From an uncultured Oleispira sp. (lineage in GTDB: Bacteria > Pseudomonadota > Gammaproteobacteria > Pseudomonadales > Oceanobacteraceae), in assembly GCA_913019965.1 (NCBI GenBank), contig CAJVZR010000006.1:1-64000 (forward strand): DNA of 64,000 nucleotides, given 5' to 3'. Below the pieces are notes generated by a model that saw nothing but the letters and a program-made list of their open reading frames with translations, ran no database searches and was not told the origin of the DNA. Position 1 is the first letter of the stretch, and each line of letters starts with the position of its first letter. Below are positions 18,936 to 27,996 of this stretch, piece after piece. The position numbers and the translations under genes were made by a program.

Positions 18936-20453
18936 ATGTCGAATATTCCTAAACAAGTATTAAGCGCTGTATTGAAAGAAACTTGGCGGCATAGAAATTT
19001 ATCCGTATTTATTCTAGTTGCGATTGCCTTGTCTATTCTAATACTCAGTTTGAACTGGCCAAAAGTCTATGTATCGACTTCTGTGATCGAAGTTGATGAA
19101 CAAAATATTTTAACGCCATTATTAGAAGGCAGTGCGGTAGCGACGGCGGTGAAGGACCATGCTCGAAATGCCAAACAACTGCTATTCAGCAAGCGATCTA
19201 AAGAAAATGTGATCAACAAAATGGTTGAGCAAACGAGTCTGATGACGGACAAAGAAAAAGAACAGCTTTGGGAGTCGATACAAGATAATGTATTTGTTTC
19301 GAATATGGGGGGCAATTTAATTGAAATATATTATCGCTCTGTAGATCCTCAGCGAGCGATGTTTTTAGCCGTCACACTGACTGAATTCTTTATAACGGAA
19401 AGCGTTGAAGAGAAACGCAGAGAAAGTGAAGGCGCGTATCAATTTATCGCCGATCAGGCGGACGAATATCATAAAAAACTATTGGCTTCAGAGGAAGCAC
19501 TTAAAACATTCCGTTCAGACAACCTGGGTGCCAGCCCAGCAAGTTCTGCTGTAGTGAATGATCGTATTTTAGAATTGCAGCGTTCAATTGAGCAAAGCAA
19601 TCTGGCTCATAATGAAGCCCAAATAAGAATGGAGAACATTGATGCTCAACTCTCCGGTGAAGCTGAGGTATCGGCTCATTTAACCAGAGAAGGGCAAATA
19701 CAAGAACGCATTAATAGTCTGCAATCTAATCTAGATTCTTTACGTATGACTTATTTAGATTCATATCCTGATGTAATTATTATTAAAGATCAGATCAGTG
19801 CGTTGAAAATTCAAATGGAAAACGTGGGGCAGGAAGAGTCATCAGGCCTGGTCCAAAGTGGAAAGTTAAATCCTTTGTTTCAACAGCTTAGAGGCATGCG
19901 ATCGAAATTCACAACGGAGCTAGCCGCATTAGAAACTCGTATTGCAGAAACGAATCAACTTTTGGTGAAAGAAAAAGCAAGAGCCATGCAGATTAATAAT
20001 GCCATGGCGGTGCATGCTCAATTAACGCGAGATTATGATGGGAATCAAAAGCTATATGAAAAATTATTGAAGCAAAGAGAATCGGCTCGAGTATCAATGA
20101 ATATTGATATTGCCAATCAAGGGATGACTTTAAAGGTAAAAGAAATGGCTGGTTTACCGGTGAACCCTATCGGCATTCAATTCATGCACTTTGCAATACT
20201 TGGCATTTTTGGGTCCTTTTTTGCACCGCTCTTTATTGCGTTTGTGATGAGTCGAATTGAAGTTTCATACCAATCTATAGAAGCATTAAAAGCAGTACAA
20301 GGCCTGCCTGTACTGGGAAGTATCTCTACCTACCATAATCAAAGAGATAAATTTTATATTGGCGTATGGGTGTTTTTAGCGATGTTAATAATTCTTCTGG
20401 TTTATTCATTATATGGATACATCGGTTGGCAAAAACTCACTGGACAGTATTGA
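18936..20453 (+). CDS. Chain-length determinant / Wzz-GumC family protein (XrtA-type)
   Basis: Two TM helices flanking a long coiled coil; Wzz-like N-terminus and PVNPIGIQFMHFAILGIFGS near the C-terminus. Confidence 0.9.
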   Translation: MSNIPKQVLSAVLKETWRHRNLSVFILVAIALSILILSLNWPKVYVSTSVIEVDEQNILTPLLEGSAVATAVKDHARNAKQLLFSKRSKENVINKMVEQTSLMTDKEKEQLWESIQDNVFVSNMGGNLIEIYYRSVDPQRAMFLAVTLTEFFITESVEEKRRESEGAYQFIADQADEYHKKLLASEEALKTFRSDNLGASPASSAVVNDRILELQRSIEQSNLAHNEAQIRMENIDAQLSGEAEVSAHLTREGQIQERINSLQSNLDSLRMTYLDSYPDVIIIKDQISALKIQMENVGQEESSGLVQSGKLNPLFQQLRGMRSKFTTELAALETRIAETNQLLVKEKARAMQINNAMAVHAQLTRDYDGNQKLYEKLLKQRESARVSMNIDIANQGMTLKVKEMAGLPVNPIGIQFMHFAILGIFGSFFAPLFIAFVMSRIEVSYQSIEALKAVQGLPVLGSISTYHNQRDKFYIGVWVFLAMLIILLVYSLYGYIGWQKLTGQY

Positions 20454-21219
20454 TATGAATAAAATTGAACAGGCCATTAGAAAAATATCCGGTGAGAATG
20501 ATATTTTTTCAGAAAATTTTAACTCTTCGTATTCTAGTGTTGAAGAAATCGAGAGAATGGAAAATCATCTTGATTTATCAAATGTCGAATTAAGGAAAAA
20601 GAAAATTATATTTCCTGCGATGAAGGAGAAAAGTTTAGTTAACTCGTTTAGAGACCTTAGAACGCAACTCACGGGAGACCGAGAGAAAAATATAATTATG
20701 GTAACGTCTATTTGTGAAAATTCGGGTAACAGCTTTTTTGCTCGAAATATAGCCGTTGCAACAGCATTTGATGTATCAAAAACGGCGATATTATTTGACT
20801 GCAGTATCGGTTCCAATGACGTCGGCGATCTTTTTGGATTACCTGACGAAAAAGGAATTATTAATTACATTTTTGATAATGAAGCTCGAGTCGAAGATAT
20901 TATTCATGAAAGTGGCATTAAACGTTTAAGAATCATTCCCTTTGGGCGTTCTGAACAGGCCATCGGTGAGCACTTTTCTCATCCTCGATTCCAAAATTTA
21001 CTCTCGCAACTAAAACACAAATACTCTGAAAGGCATTTGTTTATTGATGCTCCCCCGATACTGGAGTCTGCTGATTCACATATTTTACTGAGCTTATGTG
21101 ATCAGGTTGTTTTAGTTGTGCCTTATGGAAGAGCTAATTTGTCAGATATTCAAGCCGCAACAGATATAATAGGTAAGGATAAGTTTAAAGGCGTTGTTTT
21201 TAATGATTATATTAAATGA
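20413..21219 (+). CDS. Tyrosine autokinase-like P-loop protein (XrtA-type CpsD/CapB family), degenerate Walker A
   Basis: VTSICENSGNSFFARNIAVATAFDVSKTAILFDCSIGSNDVGDLFGL ... LFIDAPPILESADSHILLSLCDQVVLVV. Likely true start ATG 20455 (MNKIEQAIRK), just after the upstream stop. Confidence 0.85.
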   Translation: MDTSVGKNSLDSIDMNKIEQAIRKISGENDIFSENFNSSYSSVEEIERMENHLDLSNVELRKKKIIFPAMKEKSLVNSFRDLRTQLTGDREKNIIMVTSICENSGNSFFARNIAVATAFDVSKTAILFDCSIGSNDVGDLFGLPDEKGIINYIFDNEARVEDIIHESGIKRLRIIPFGRSEQAIGEHFSHPRFQNLLSQLKHKYSERHLFIDAPPILESADSHILLSLCDQVVLVVPYGRANLSDIQAATDIIGKDKFKGVVFNDYIK

Positions 21220-22442
21220 GATTTCTTTTCACTATTCTTCTTGTTAGTTGTCCTCTGATGAATACATTTTCTTCTACCGTAGGGTCTGGTGAAGTTGAAT
21301 TGGGTATTGGTCGTAATAATGAGCAAGTTAATGCGGGGATAGGAATGCGATATAACATGAAAAGGTTAGCTAGCAATCATCAAACCTACCTAACCACGAG
21401 GGCTCAATTGGGTGGTGATCAAGGCCGCGCGCTTATTGCTACCGCAGCACACGAGTTTCAATATCAAGCTTCGTTTATTGAGAACGACTTGAACCATGTG
21501 ATGACATTCTATAGCCCTAGGCTTTCATGGTTAAGTGGATTATCTCACCGGTTAAATTTTAATGATGGTTTAGATGATGAAGAAGCTGATAATGAAATTA
21601 TTTCTACAGACTATAGTAATACCAATGAATCTTGGAGTATCACTACGGGCCCTGAATTTCAATATGGATTAGGTGCTTGGTTTAATAGTCTTATGGCTGC
21701 GAAAATTTCAAGAGCCTATGCTCAGGAGTATTTTACCGACGAATCGTTACTTTCTTTAGATATTACGAAATCTGTTGGGCATATTACTCAATTATCATTA
21801 TCTATTAGAAATATATGCTCGACCAATGAAAATCCCTTGGTTGACGACTTTTGTCGAGATGAATTAAGTCTTGGTTTTGAGACTGGTAAAAAGGATTTTG
21901 GCTACGCTTTTGACTATGGGTATTCAAAAGATAATGATGTATTAACGGATATCTATTCGGCGAGTAGCTATTTTAACCTAAACTCGACCAGCATTATGAC
22001 CTTTAGTGCTTATCGTTTAGTCGATAGGATTGGTATCAAAGATGATTTAGAAAATAATAATTATTCTTCTGTTAAGCTTGGCCGTATTGCTAATTTTTTA
22101 TATGAACGTGGTAGAACTCGAATAGAAATCAATGGCCGTAGGGTTAATTCAGATAATCGTATAAATAAAGAAATAAAGGAAGATGCTTCAATATTCTATG
22201 ATTTTAGACTGAGCTCTTGGGCTTGTACAGCTTGTCGTTTAGCGCTGTCTCATGAATATTCAAGGTTCAATTTAGCACTAGAGCAAAATATTTCATCGGT
22301 GGGGTTTAATAAAAGAAATAATAAGAACATAACCAGTGAAATTTCATTCAGGAAAACAGAAAGAACTGATCAAGACACATTATGGAGTATTAATTATCTA
22401 ATTTCATATAGTGGATCAGCCACGGTTTTGTCAGATAGGTAA
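21216..22442 (+). CDS. Outer-membrane beta-barrel protein of XrtA/PEP-CTERM EPS loci (TIGR03016-like)
   Basis: Signal peptide, alternating amphipathic strands, late ELSLGFETGKKDFGYAFDYGYSKD pattern; position between the TyrK-like and ATPase genes as in XrtA EPS loci. Confidence 0.75.
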   Translation: MRFLFTILLVSCPLMNTFSSTVGSGEVELGIGRNNEQVNAGIGMRYNMKRLASNHQTYLTTRAQLGGDQGRALIATAAHEFQYQASFIENDLNHVMTFYSPRLSWLSGLSHRLNFNDGLDDEEADNEIISTDYSNTNESWSITTGPEFQYGLGAWFNSLMAAKISRAYAQEYFTDESLLSLDITKSVGHITQLSLSIRNICSTNENPLVDDFCRDELSLGFETGKKDFGYAFDYGYSKDNDVLTDIYSASSYFNLNSTSIMTFSAYRLVDRIGIKDDLENNNYSSVKLGRIANFLYERGRTRIEINGRRVNSDNRINKEIKEDASIFYDFRLSSWACTACRLALSHEYSRFNLALEQNISSVGFNKRNNKNITSEISFRKTERTDQDTLWSINYLISYSGSATVLSDR

Positions 22443-23381
22443 TTGTGTATGTATTTCGATTTCTTTGGCATGAAGCACGCACCATTCGAATTAACGCCCG
22501 ATATTGATTGTCTGTTTCTTAGTAAACAGCATACCAAGGCGATGGTTTATATGGATTATGCGACTTGGAATGCTGGAGGATTCGTAGTAATTACCGGTGA
22601 AATAGGCTCTGGTAAGACAACGCTAGTAAAATGGTTGTTAAGTAAATCTAAAAACAAGAACCAATGTTTTCATGTTGAATTTACCAACCTAACAGGCAAT
22701 GACTTTTTCATCTATTTATTGAAACAGGTAGGTGTTAGTTATAAAGAGCAAGACAAAATATCACTAGTCTATGCATTGCATGAATACCTAAAAAAGAGCT
22801 CTCGTAATGGGCGACCTTGTTTATTAGTCATCGATGAAGCACAAAATCTAACGGCTGACCAATTAGAAGATATTAGAATGTTAGCGGCATTGGAAGGGAC
22901 TGATGGGCCTCTTTTGCGGATCATCTTGTTAGGGCAGCCTGAGTTGATCAATACCATCCAGTCCACCGAACAATTTAAACAAAGGGTCAAGCTCCACTAC
23001 CATTTGAAAGGCTTGAGTATTGAAGATTTAGAGAAATACATCGAATTTAGAATGGAAAAATCTGGTTATGAAGGCGAAAAATTATTTAACGGTCCGTTAA
23101 TATCTGAAATATTCAGGCACTCTAATGGTATTCCAAGGCTGATCAATAAAATATGTGATGGTTTGCTTATCTGTGCGTATGCAGATGATCGATATATTTT
23201 AGACCCTAAGGATCTAGAATCGATATTGGTAGATCTGATGATCGCAACGGAGAGTAATAAACCGCAACCGCAGAATGTTGTTAAGACCGGGGCTATCAGG
23301 TATGGCGTTTTGTTAGAGCGACTGGCAGTTGCAATAGAAAACCTAAATGAGAATATTGCACTTATTGCAGGTAAAAAATGA
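22443..23381 (+). CDS. AAA ATPase, ExeA-like, XrtA-associated type
   Basis: YFDFFGMKHAPFELTPDIDCLFLSKQHTKAMVYM; Walker A TGEIGSGKTTL; Walker B LLVIDEAQNL. Confidence 0.92.
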   Translation: MCMYFDFFGMKHAPFELTPDIDCLFLSKQHTKAMVYMDYATWNAGGFVVITGEIGSGKTTLVKWLLSKSKNKNQCFHVEFTNLTGNDFFIYLLKQVGVSYKEQDKISLVYALHEYLKKSSRNGRPCLLVIDEAQNLTADQLEDIRMLAALEGTDGPLLRIILLGQPELINTIQSTEQFKQRVKLHYHLKGLSIEDLEKYIEFRMEKSGYEGEKLFNGPLISEIFRHSNGIPRLINKICDGLLICAYADDRYILDPKDLESILVDLMIATESNKPQPQNVVKTGAIRYGVLLERLAVAIENLNENIALIAGKK

Positions 23382-24133
23382 GCAGCATTACTGTCTATAT
23401 GTTTCATGCAATAGGGGAGGTCGTTGGCAATGACTGGGCTGACCCTGAGTATTGCTTAAGCAAAGACCTGTTCAAGTATTTTCTATACAAGTCAGGTCGT
23501 GTGTCTAGTTTAGGCAGTGCTATAAACGGTGAAGCTCAATCTCCTTATGTTCTGACGTTTGATGATGGTCATTTGAGTAACTATTGGGCTGGGAAATATA
23601 TCTATGAACATGGTTATGGCAGTGCAGACTTTTTTATTAATCCCGAACATATAGGCAAAGAGAACTATATGACCTGGCCCCAAGTCTGTGAATTATCTCG
23701 ACTGGGTATGGGTATTCAATCACATGGGCTCGATCATAAATATCTTTCTGATTTAAGTGATGCGGATTTAAAAAATCAATTATCCAAAAGTAAAACTATG
23801 ATAGAGCAGCATATTCATAGTCAGGTTAGGTATTTATCCCCTCCGGGTGGTCGCTATGATAAGCGCTGTTTATTCTTCGCTAAAGAGATGGGATATCAGT
23901 CTATTTTAAACTCTGCACCAGGGGTCGTTATTAACCGCTCTAATGCGATCATGCCTCGAATTGCGATAAAAAAAGATTCGGATATTGATGAGCTTTTAAG
24001 GATGACGCATCGATGTAATAGCTCACTGCTTAAGTTGAGAGCTCGATATCAGTTTCTTAAGTTAATGAAGTTGATTTTGGGAAACCAGCTTTACGAAAAG
24101 ATTCGCTGGTATCTGCTAGGAGTAAAAATATGA
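23378..24133 (+). CDS. Polysaccharide deacetylase (NodB homology)
   Basis: VLTFDDGHLSNYWAGKYIYEHGYGSADFFINPEHIG ... MGIQSHGLDHKYLSDLS ... LSPPGGRYD. Confidence 0.9.
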   Translation: MSSITVYMFHAIGEVVGNDWADPEYCLSKDLFKYFLYKSGRVSSLGSAINGEAQSPYVLTFDDGHLSNYWAGKYIYEHGYGSADFFINPEHIGKENYMTWPQVCELSRLGMGIQSHGLDHKYLSDLSDADLKNQLSKSKTMIEQHIHSQVRYLSPPGGRYDKRCLFFAKEMGYQSILNSAPGVVINRSNAIMPRIAIKKDSDIDELLRMTHRCNSSLLKLRARYQFLKLMKLILGNQLYEKIRWYLLGVKI

Positions 24134-25260
24134 TACTAATATCCTTTATCCTATGTCTCGTATTTATCGTCTATGTCTATTTGGGGTATCCATCAATACT
24201 TTGGTTTCTCACTAGAAATATTCAGAAACGATACCCAGAGACAGAATATGAAGGAGATATTTCTATTGTGATGGTTGTCTGTAATGAAGCAGACAATATT
24301 ATGAATAAGATAGACAACCTAAAAGAGTTGGAATATAGCAAAGGCGGATTAACGTTCATTATTGTGGATGACTGCAGTGATGATAATACCGTGGATTTAA
24401 TACAATCATCTAATTTTGCTTGCCAGCTCATTCGATCAGATCAACGTTTAGGAAAAGCGAACGGTATTAACCTAGCGATGGAGGCCGCTTCAACGGAGCT
24501 CGTGGCCTTTGTTGATTGTCGTCAGCAACTAGGGTTATCTGTTATCGAGCATCTTTCCTCTTGGTTTGCGGAGGATCCGGCCGTTGGTGCGATCAGTGGG
24601 GAGCTTATGTTTAAACCGGCTTCTAATACCGATTTCTCAGGAGCTGTCGATGGCTATTGGCGCTATGAAAAGTATATTAGAAAGGCGGAAGCGCGATATG
24701 CCAGTGTGCCTGGAGTAACTGGGGCGCTGTATATGCTAAGAGCAAGTACGTTTAAACCGATTGCTATCAATACCTTACTTGATGATGTTCAGATCCCTAT
24801 GGTCTCTGCGAGTCAAGGCTATCGTATTGGTTATGATGATAGAGCTATTGCATGGGATGAGCCTGCTACTTCTATTGAAAAAGAACAGAGGCGTAAGATC
24901 AGAACCCTAGGGGGAAATTATCAATTATTGATGCGTTTTCCTTATTGGGTTGTTCCTTTTTTTCATCCTATCGCTTGGCAGTTTTTTAGCCATAAAATAG
25001 CGCGCTTACTCGTTCCTTTTATAATCCTCCTTTCTATTCTATTAGCATTCATGCTAATGACTAATTACCCGCTTATTGCGATAAGCTATCTCTCTTTATT
25101 AGCGACTGGGTTATTTATAATACCTTTAGCTTATATCTACCCAGAAGTTAGAAGCTTTAAGTTATTGAAGCTGATTGAATCCTTTATTTTAATGAATTGG
25201 TTTTGTTTTTTAGCCTTCTTGTATTATTTCTTTTCTCACCGCGAGGGCGCTTGGAAATAG
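24130..25260 (+). CDS. Glycosyltransferase family 2 with C-terminal TM helices
   Basis: ISIVMVVCNEADNIMNKIDNL, IIVDDCSDDNTVD, AFVDCRQ, RRKIRTLGGNYQLL. Confidence 0.92.
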   Translation: MILISFILCLVFIVYVYLGYPSILWFLTRNIQKRYPETEYEGDISIVMVVCNEADNIMNKIDNLKELEYSKGGLTFIIVDDCSDDNTVDLIQSSNFACQLIRSDQRLGKANGINLAMEAASTELVAFVDCRQQLGLSVIEHLSSWFAEDPAVGAISGELMFKPASNTDFSGAVDGYWRYEKYIRKAEARYASVPGVTGALYMLRASTFKPIAINTLLDDVQIPMVSASQGYRIGYDDRAIAWDEPATSIEKEQRRKIRTLGGNYQLLMRFPYWVVPFFHPIAWQFFSHKIARLLVPFIILLSILLAFMLMTNYPLIAISYLSLLATGLFIIPLAYIYPEVRSFKLLKLIESFILMNWFCFLAFLYYFFSHREGAWK

Positions 25261-25417
25261 ATCGTTAAGATAATACAAAGTTCAGCTTGAATGTTTAATT
25301 GAATGAGAATACAGCACCAAATTTAAGGTAGCTGATCTATTATAAAAAGAGTGTGGTGCTTGTTAGTGTCTAGCGATAAACGTTGATTGAAAATTAGCAT
25401 CACTCAAGGATTAACTC

Positions 25418-25792
25418 ATGAAAATTGTTGTTAGTATTTTTCTATTTATAAGCTTTTCTGTTCTTTCGGGCTGCCTTCCAGAAGCCTCAAAAAAATCCAG
25501 TGATCCCGACGTTCTTCCTATCGAACCGCAAGACATTAGTTTGAACTGGAGTCCCAATTTTATATTAGAGGACGGTAGTAGTTTTCAACTGATTGAAATC
25601 GAGTCCTATACCCTTTTTTGGGGTCGCTCTCAGGGAAGCTTATTGGAAGAAATTGAGATTCCTTCGGCTGATATTGAAAGCTATGTATTTACGGTAACTG
25701 AAAGTGGCGATTATTATTTTGCTATTGCCGTTAATACCATTTACGGAACATCGAGTGAGCCTTCTAATATTGTTCATAAACAGGTGAATTAG
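25418..25792 (+). CDS. Small lipoprotein with fibronectin type III-like domain
   Basis: Lipobox VLSGCLP; LNWSPN ... YTLFWGRSQGSLLEEIEI ... YYFAIAVNTIYGTSSEPSN. Confidence 0.75.
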   Translation: MKIVVSIFLFISFSVLSGCLPEASKKSSDPDVLPIEPQDISLNWSPNFILEDGSSFQLIEIESYTLFWGRSQGSLLEEIEIPSADIESYVFTVTESGDYYFAIAVNTIYGTSSEPSNIVHKQVN

Positions 25793-27979
25793 ATGAAAAT
25801 ATTACAGGGATTCCTAATGCGGCTTAATACAATAAATCTTACAGTTATATTTTTACTGACTTGCAGTACTCAGGTTTATTCAGCCGTGCCGAGTATTGAT
25901 ACCATTGCTGACCAAAGGACTGAAGCGGGTGAAACTTACGTCTATCAGCCGAGTCTTGCCGCGGGAGAGAATGTCTATTGGACAAAAGTTTTTGGGCCTG
26001 ATGACGTATCGGTACATCCTATCACAGGAAAAGTGACTTGGATTTTAGCCAATGATGCCATCGGAGAAAGCTATCACTTAGGCGTAAAAGCCAGTAATAA
26101 TGAGGGGGCCATCGAGGAGGCATGGATTGTTACTGTGGGCAGCGGAGACGTTCTGTATATCGGACCTAATGAGTTAATCACAACGCTAAAAGAGGGTATG
26201 TCAGCGATTGAATCTGGGGATACTCTAGTCATGCGCAATGGTACTTGGGGTCATGCAGATCAGGATAATACCATTCCTGGAAATCAGAAAAAAACACAAA
26301 CCTTACCCGCCGGGACTCCCACTGCATTTACCACTTTAATGGCTGAAGATCCTGGGGGCGTTATCATTGATGGTAACGATGAAGAGCAGCTCATTAGTCT
26401 GTGGGGAAGTGAAAAGCACCCTGATTGGCCGTTAAGCAATAATGGTTCTACAACGGATACCGACTATTTAGCGATTAAAGGCTTAGTGCTGATCAATTCG
26501 GATGCGGAAGCGGTTCGAGTTAATAATAGTAAGTACATTAAACTGATTGATCTAGGTATTGGGCCATCATCAAGAGACAGTGGTGCTTACGCCAATGTTT
26601 ACGTCTATCGCTCACAATATGTATTGATTGAAGGTATGTATGTTTGGGGACATGGCCGATATAAAATTCAATTTAAAAATTCTTCGGAGGGCATTGTTCG
26701 AAGAAGCATTGTACGAATTGATGACTATATCGGCGGTGAACCTATTGGTGGTTATATTACTTACTGTTCTCGTAATATTTTGTTCCAAAATAATATTCTA
26801 ATTGATTCTGATCACTCTCATTATTGGGGCAGTCATAATGAGATCATTAATGCGTTTGGTGTGCCAGCGACGAATTGTTATGACTACCCTGAATTCAATG
26901 AATTTAACAAGGGGCTAGCATTGAACGCCCACATGGGATTAATGAATACCGATGCTCGCGACAACTCGAATCCTAGCTTATGGCAAGACATTGTTGGTTG
27001 GGATTTAAAACCTGCACGTCATAGTGGGGGCAATGGTGCTGTTGTTCCTATGCTATCTGGGGTTGGTGCAACTATCACTGATCGTATGACGTTAGGAGAG
27101 GTCAATTCTGAAGGCAGTTATTTTATGTATTCTAGAGAACTCGATTCTACGGTTAAAAACTCACTCTTATTTCGTGTTGGCTGGAATGGCACCGATACGG
27201 TTGATCAGGGGGCTTTGATTCGGCGCGGCAGTGGCGGCAGTTTTTACTTTAGTGATAATAACTTGGTCGACTTTGTTGGAGAGCTGACTGATAGTTCTGG
27301 TTCCGGAGGCCCAATAGAAACCAATACTATGTCTATTCAGCCTGAGCTTCGTTATCTGACTATGCTACCGAGGGATTCCGCTTTACGTAGCAGTGGCGAA
27401 AATGAAGGTCGTATCGGCGCTGAACTATTGACCATGTCAGGGCAGTCGGGTGTTTTCTATGGAGATCCCGGCTACGATAGCGAAACAGATATCCCTATGT
27501 GGCCGTTTCCTAATCAGCAATTAGCCCATGAACATTTTGCCAGTTTTACCCATAGCGGTACCGATAGAGAAGGCGGAACAGAGGGGATTCAAGGCGCTAG
27601 AGGATTTGCGGTAGCGAACCAAACGGTGACTAACTATGTTTGGTCTTATTTAGGCAGCCCGACACCTCCTTTTAATGTGTCAGTGGTGCAGGGGGATAAG
27701 CGATTAAAACTCATGTGGAGTCAATCGGCTCCGATCTATCAAGATGTGATTAGTGGTTATAACGTATATCAGATTGAAGATGGGGAATCTTCATTATTAG
27801 CCAGTATTGCGAGCAATATTCATGAATACACCTTGCCAGATCTGGTTAATGGAGAGGCTGTGCAATTAGCGGTGACTTCAGTCCGTGAAGGGGGGGACGA
27901 AAGTGATTACGCCTATGCGGTGACGGGTAAACCCACAGTACTGTCAGCCCCATTACCACCGACGCTAACGATAGAATAA
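25793..27979 (+). CDS. Secreted right-handed parallel beta-helix protein (possible polysaccharide lyase/epimerase) with FN3-like C-terminus
   Basis: Signal peptide; Ig-like N-terminal segment; LITTLKEGMSAIESGDTLVMRNGTW ... IIDGNDEEQLISL ... repeated short strands (IKGLVLINSDAEAVRVNNSKYIKLIDLGIG); C-terminal FN3 (PPFNVSVVQGDKRLKLMWSQS). Confidence 0.8.
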   Translation: MKILQGFLMRLNTINLTVIFLLTCSTQVYSAVPSIDTIADQRTEAGETYVYQPSLAAGENVYWTKVFGPDDVSVHPITGKVTWILANDAIGESYHLGVKASNNEGAIEEAWIVTVGSGDVLYIGPNELITTLKEGMSAIESGDTLVMRNGTWGHADQDNTIPGNQKKTQTLPAGTPTAFTTLMAEDPGGVIIDGNDEEQLISLWGSEKHPDWPLSNNGSTTDTDYLAIKGLVLINSDAEAVRVNNSKYIKLIDLGIGPSSRDSGAYANVYVYRSQYVLIEGMYVWGHGRYKIQFKNSSEGIVRRSIVRIDDYIGGEPIGGYITYCSRNILFQNNILIDSDHSHYWGSHNEIINAFGVPATNCYDYPEFNEFNKGLALNAHMGLMNTDARDNSNPSLWQDIVGWDLKPARHSGGNGAVVPMLSGVGATITDRMTLGEVNSEGSYFMYSRELDSTVKNSLLFRVGWNGTDTVDQGALIRRGSGGSFYFSDNNLVDFVGELTDSSGSGGPIETNTMSIQPELRYLTMLPRDSALRSSGENEGRIGAELLTMSGQSGVFYGDPGYDSETDIPMWPFPNQQLAHEHFASFTHSGTDREGGTEGIQGARGFAVANQTVTNYVWSYLGSPTPPFNVSVVQGDKRLKLMWSQSAPIYQDVISGYNVYQIEDGESSLLASIASNIHEYTLPDLVNGEAVQLAVTSVREGGDESDYAYAVTGKPTVLSAPLPPTLTIE

Positions 27980-27996
27980 ATAGTGTGGAATGAGTA

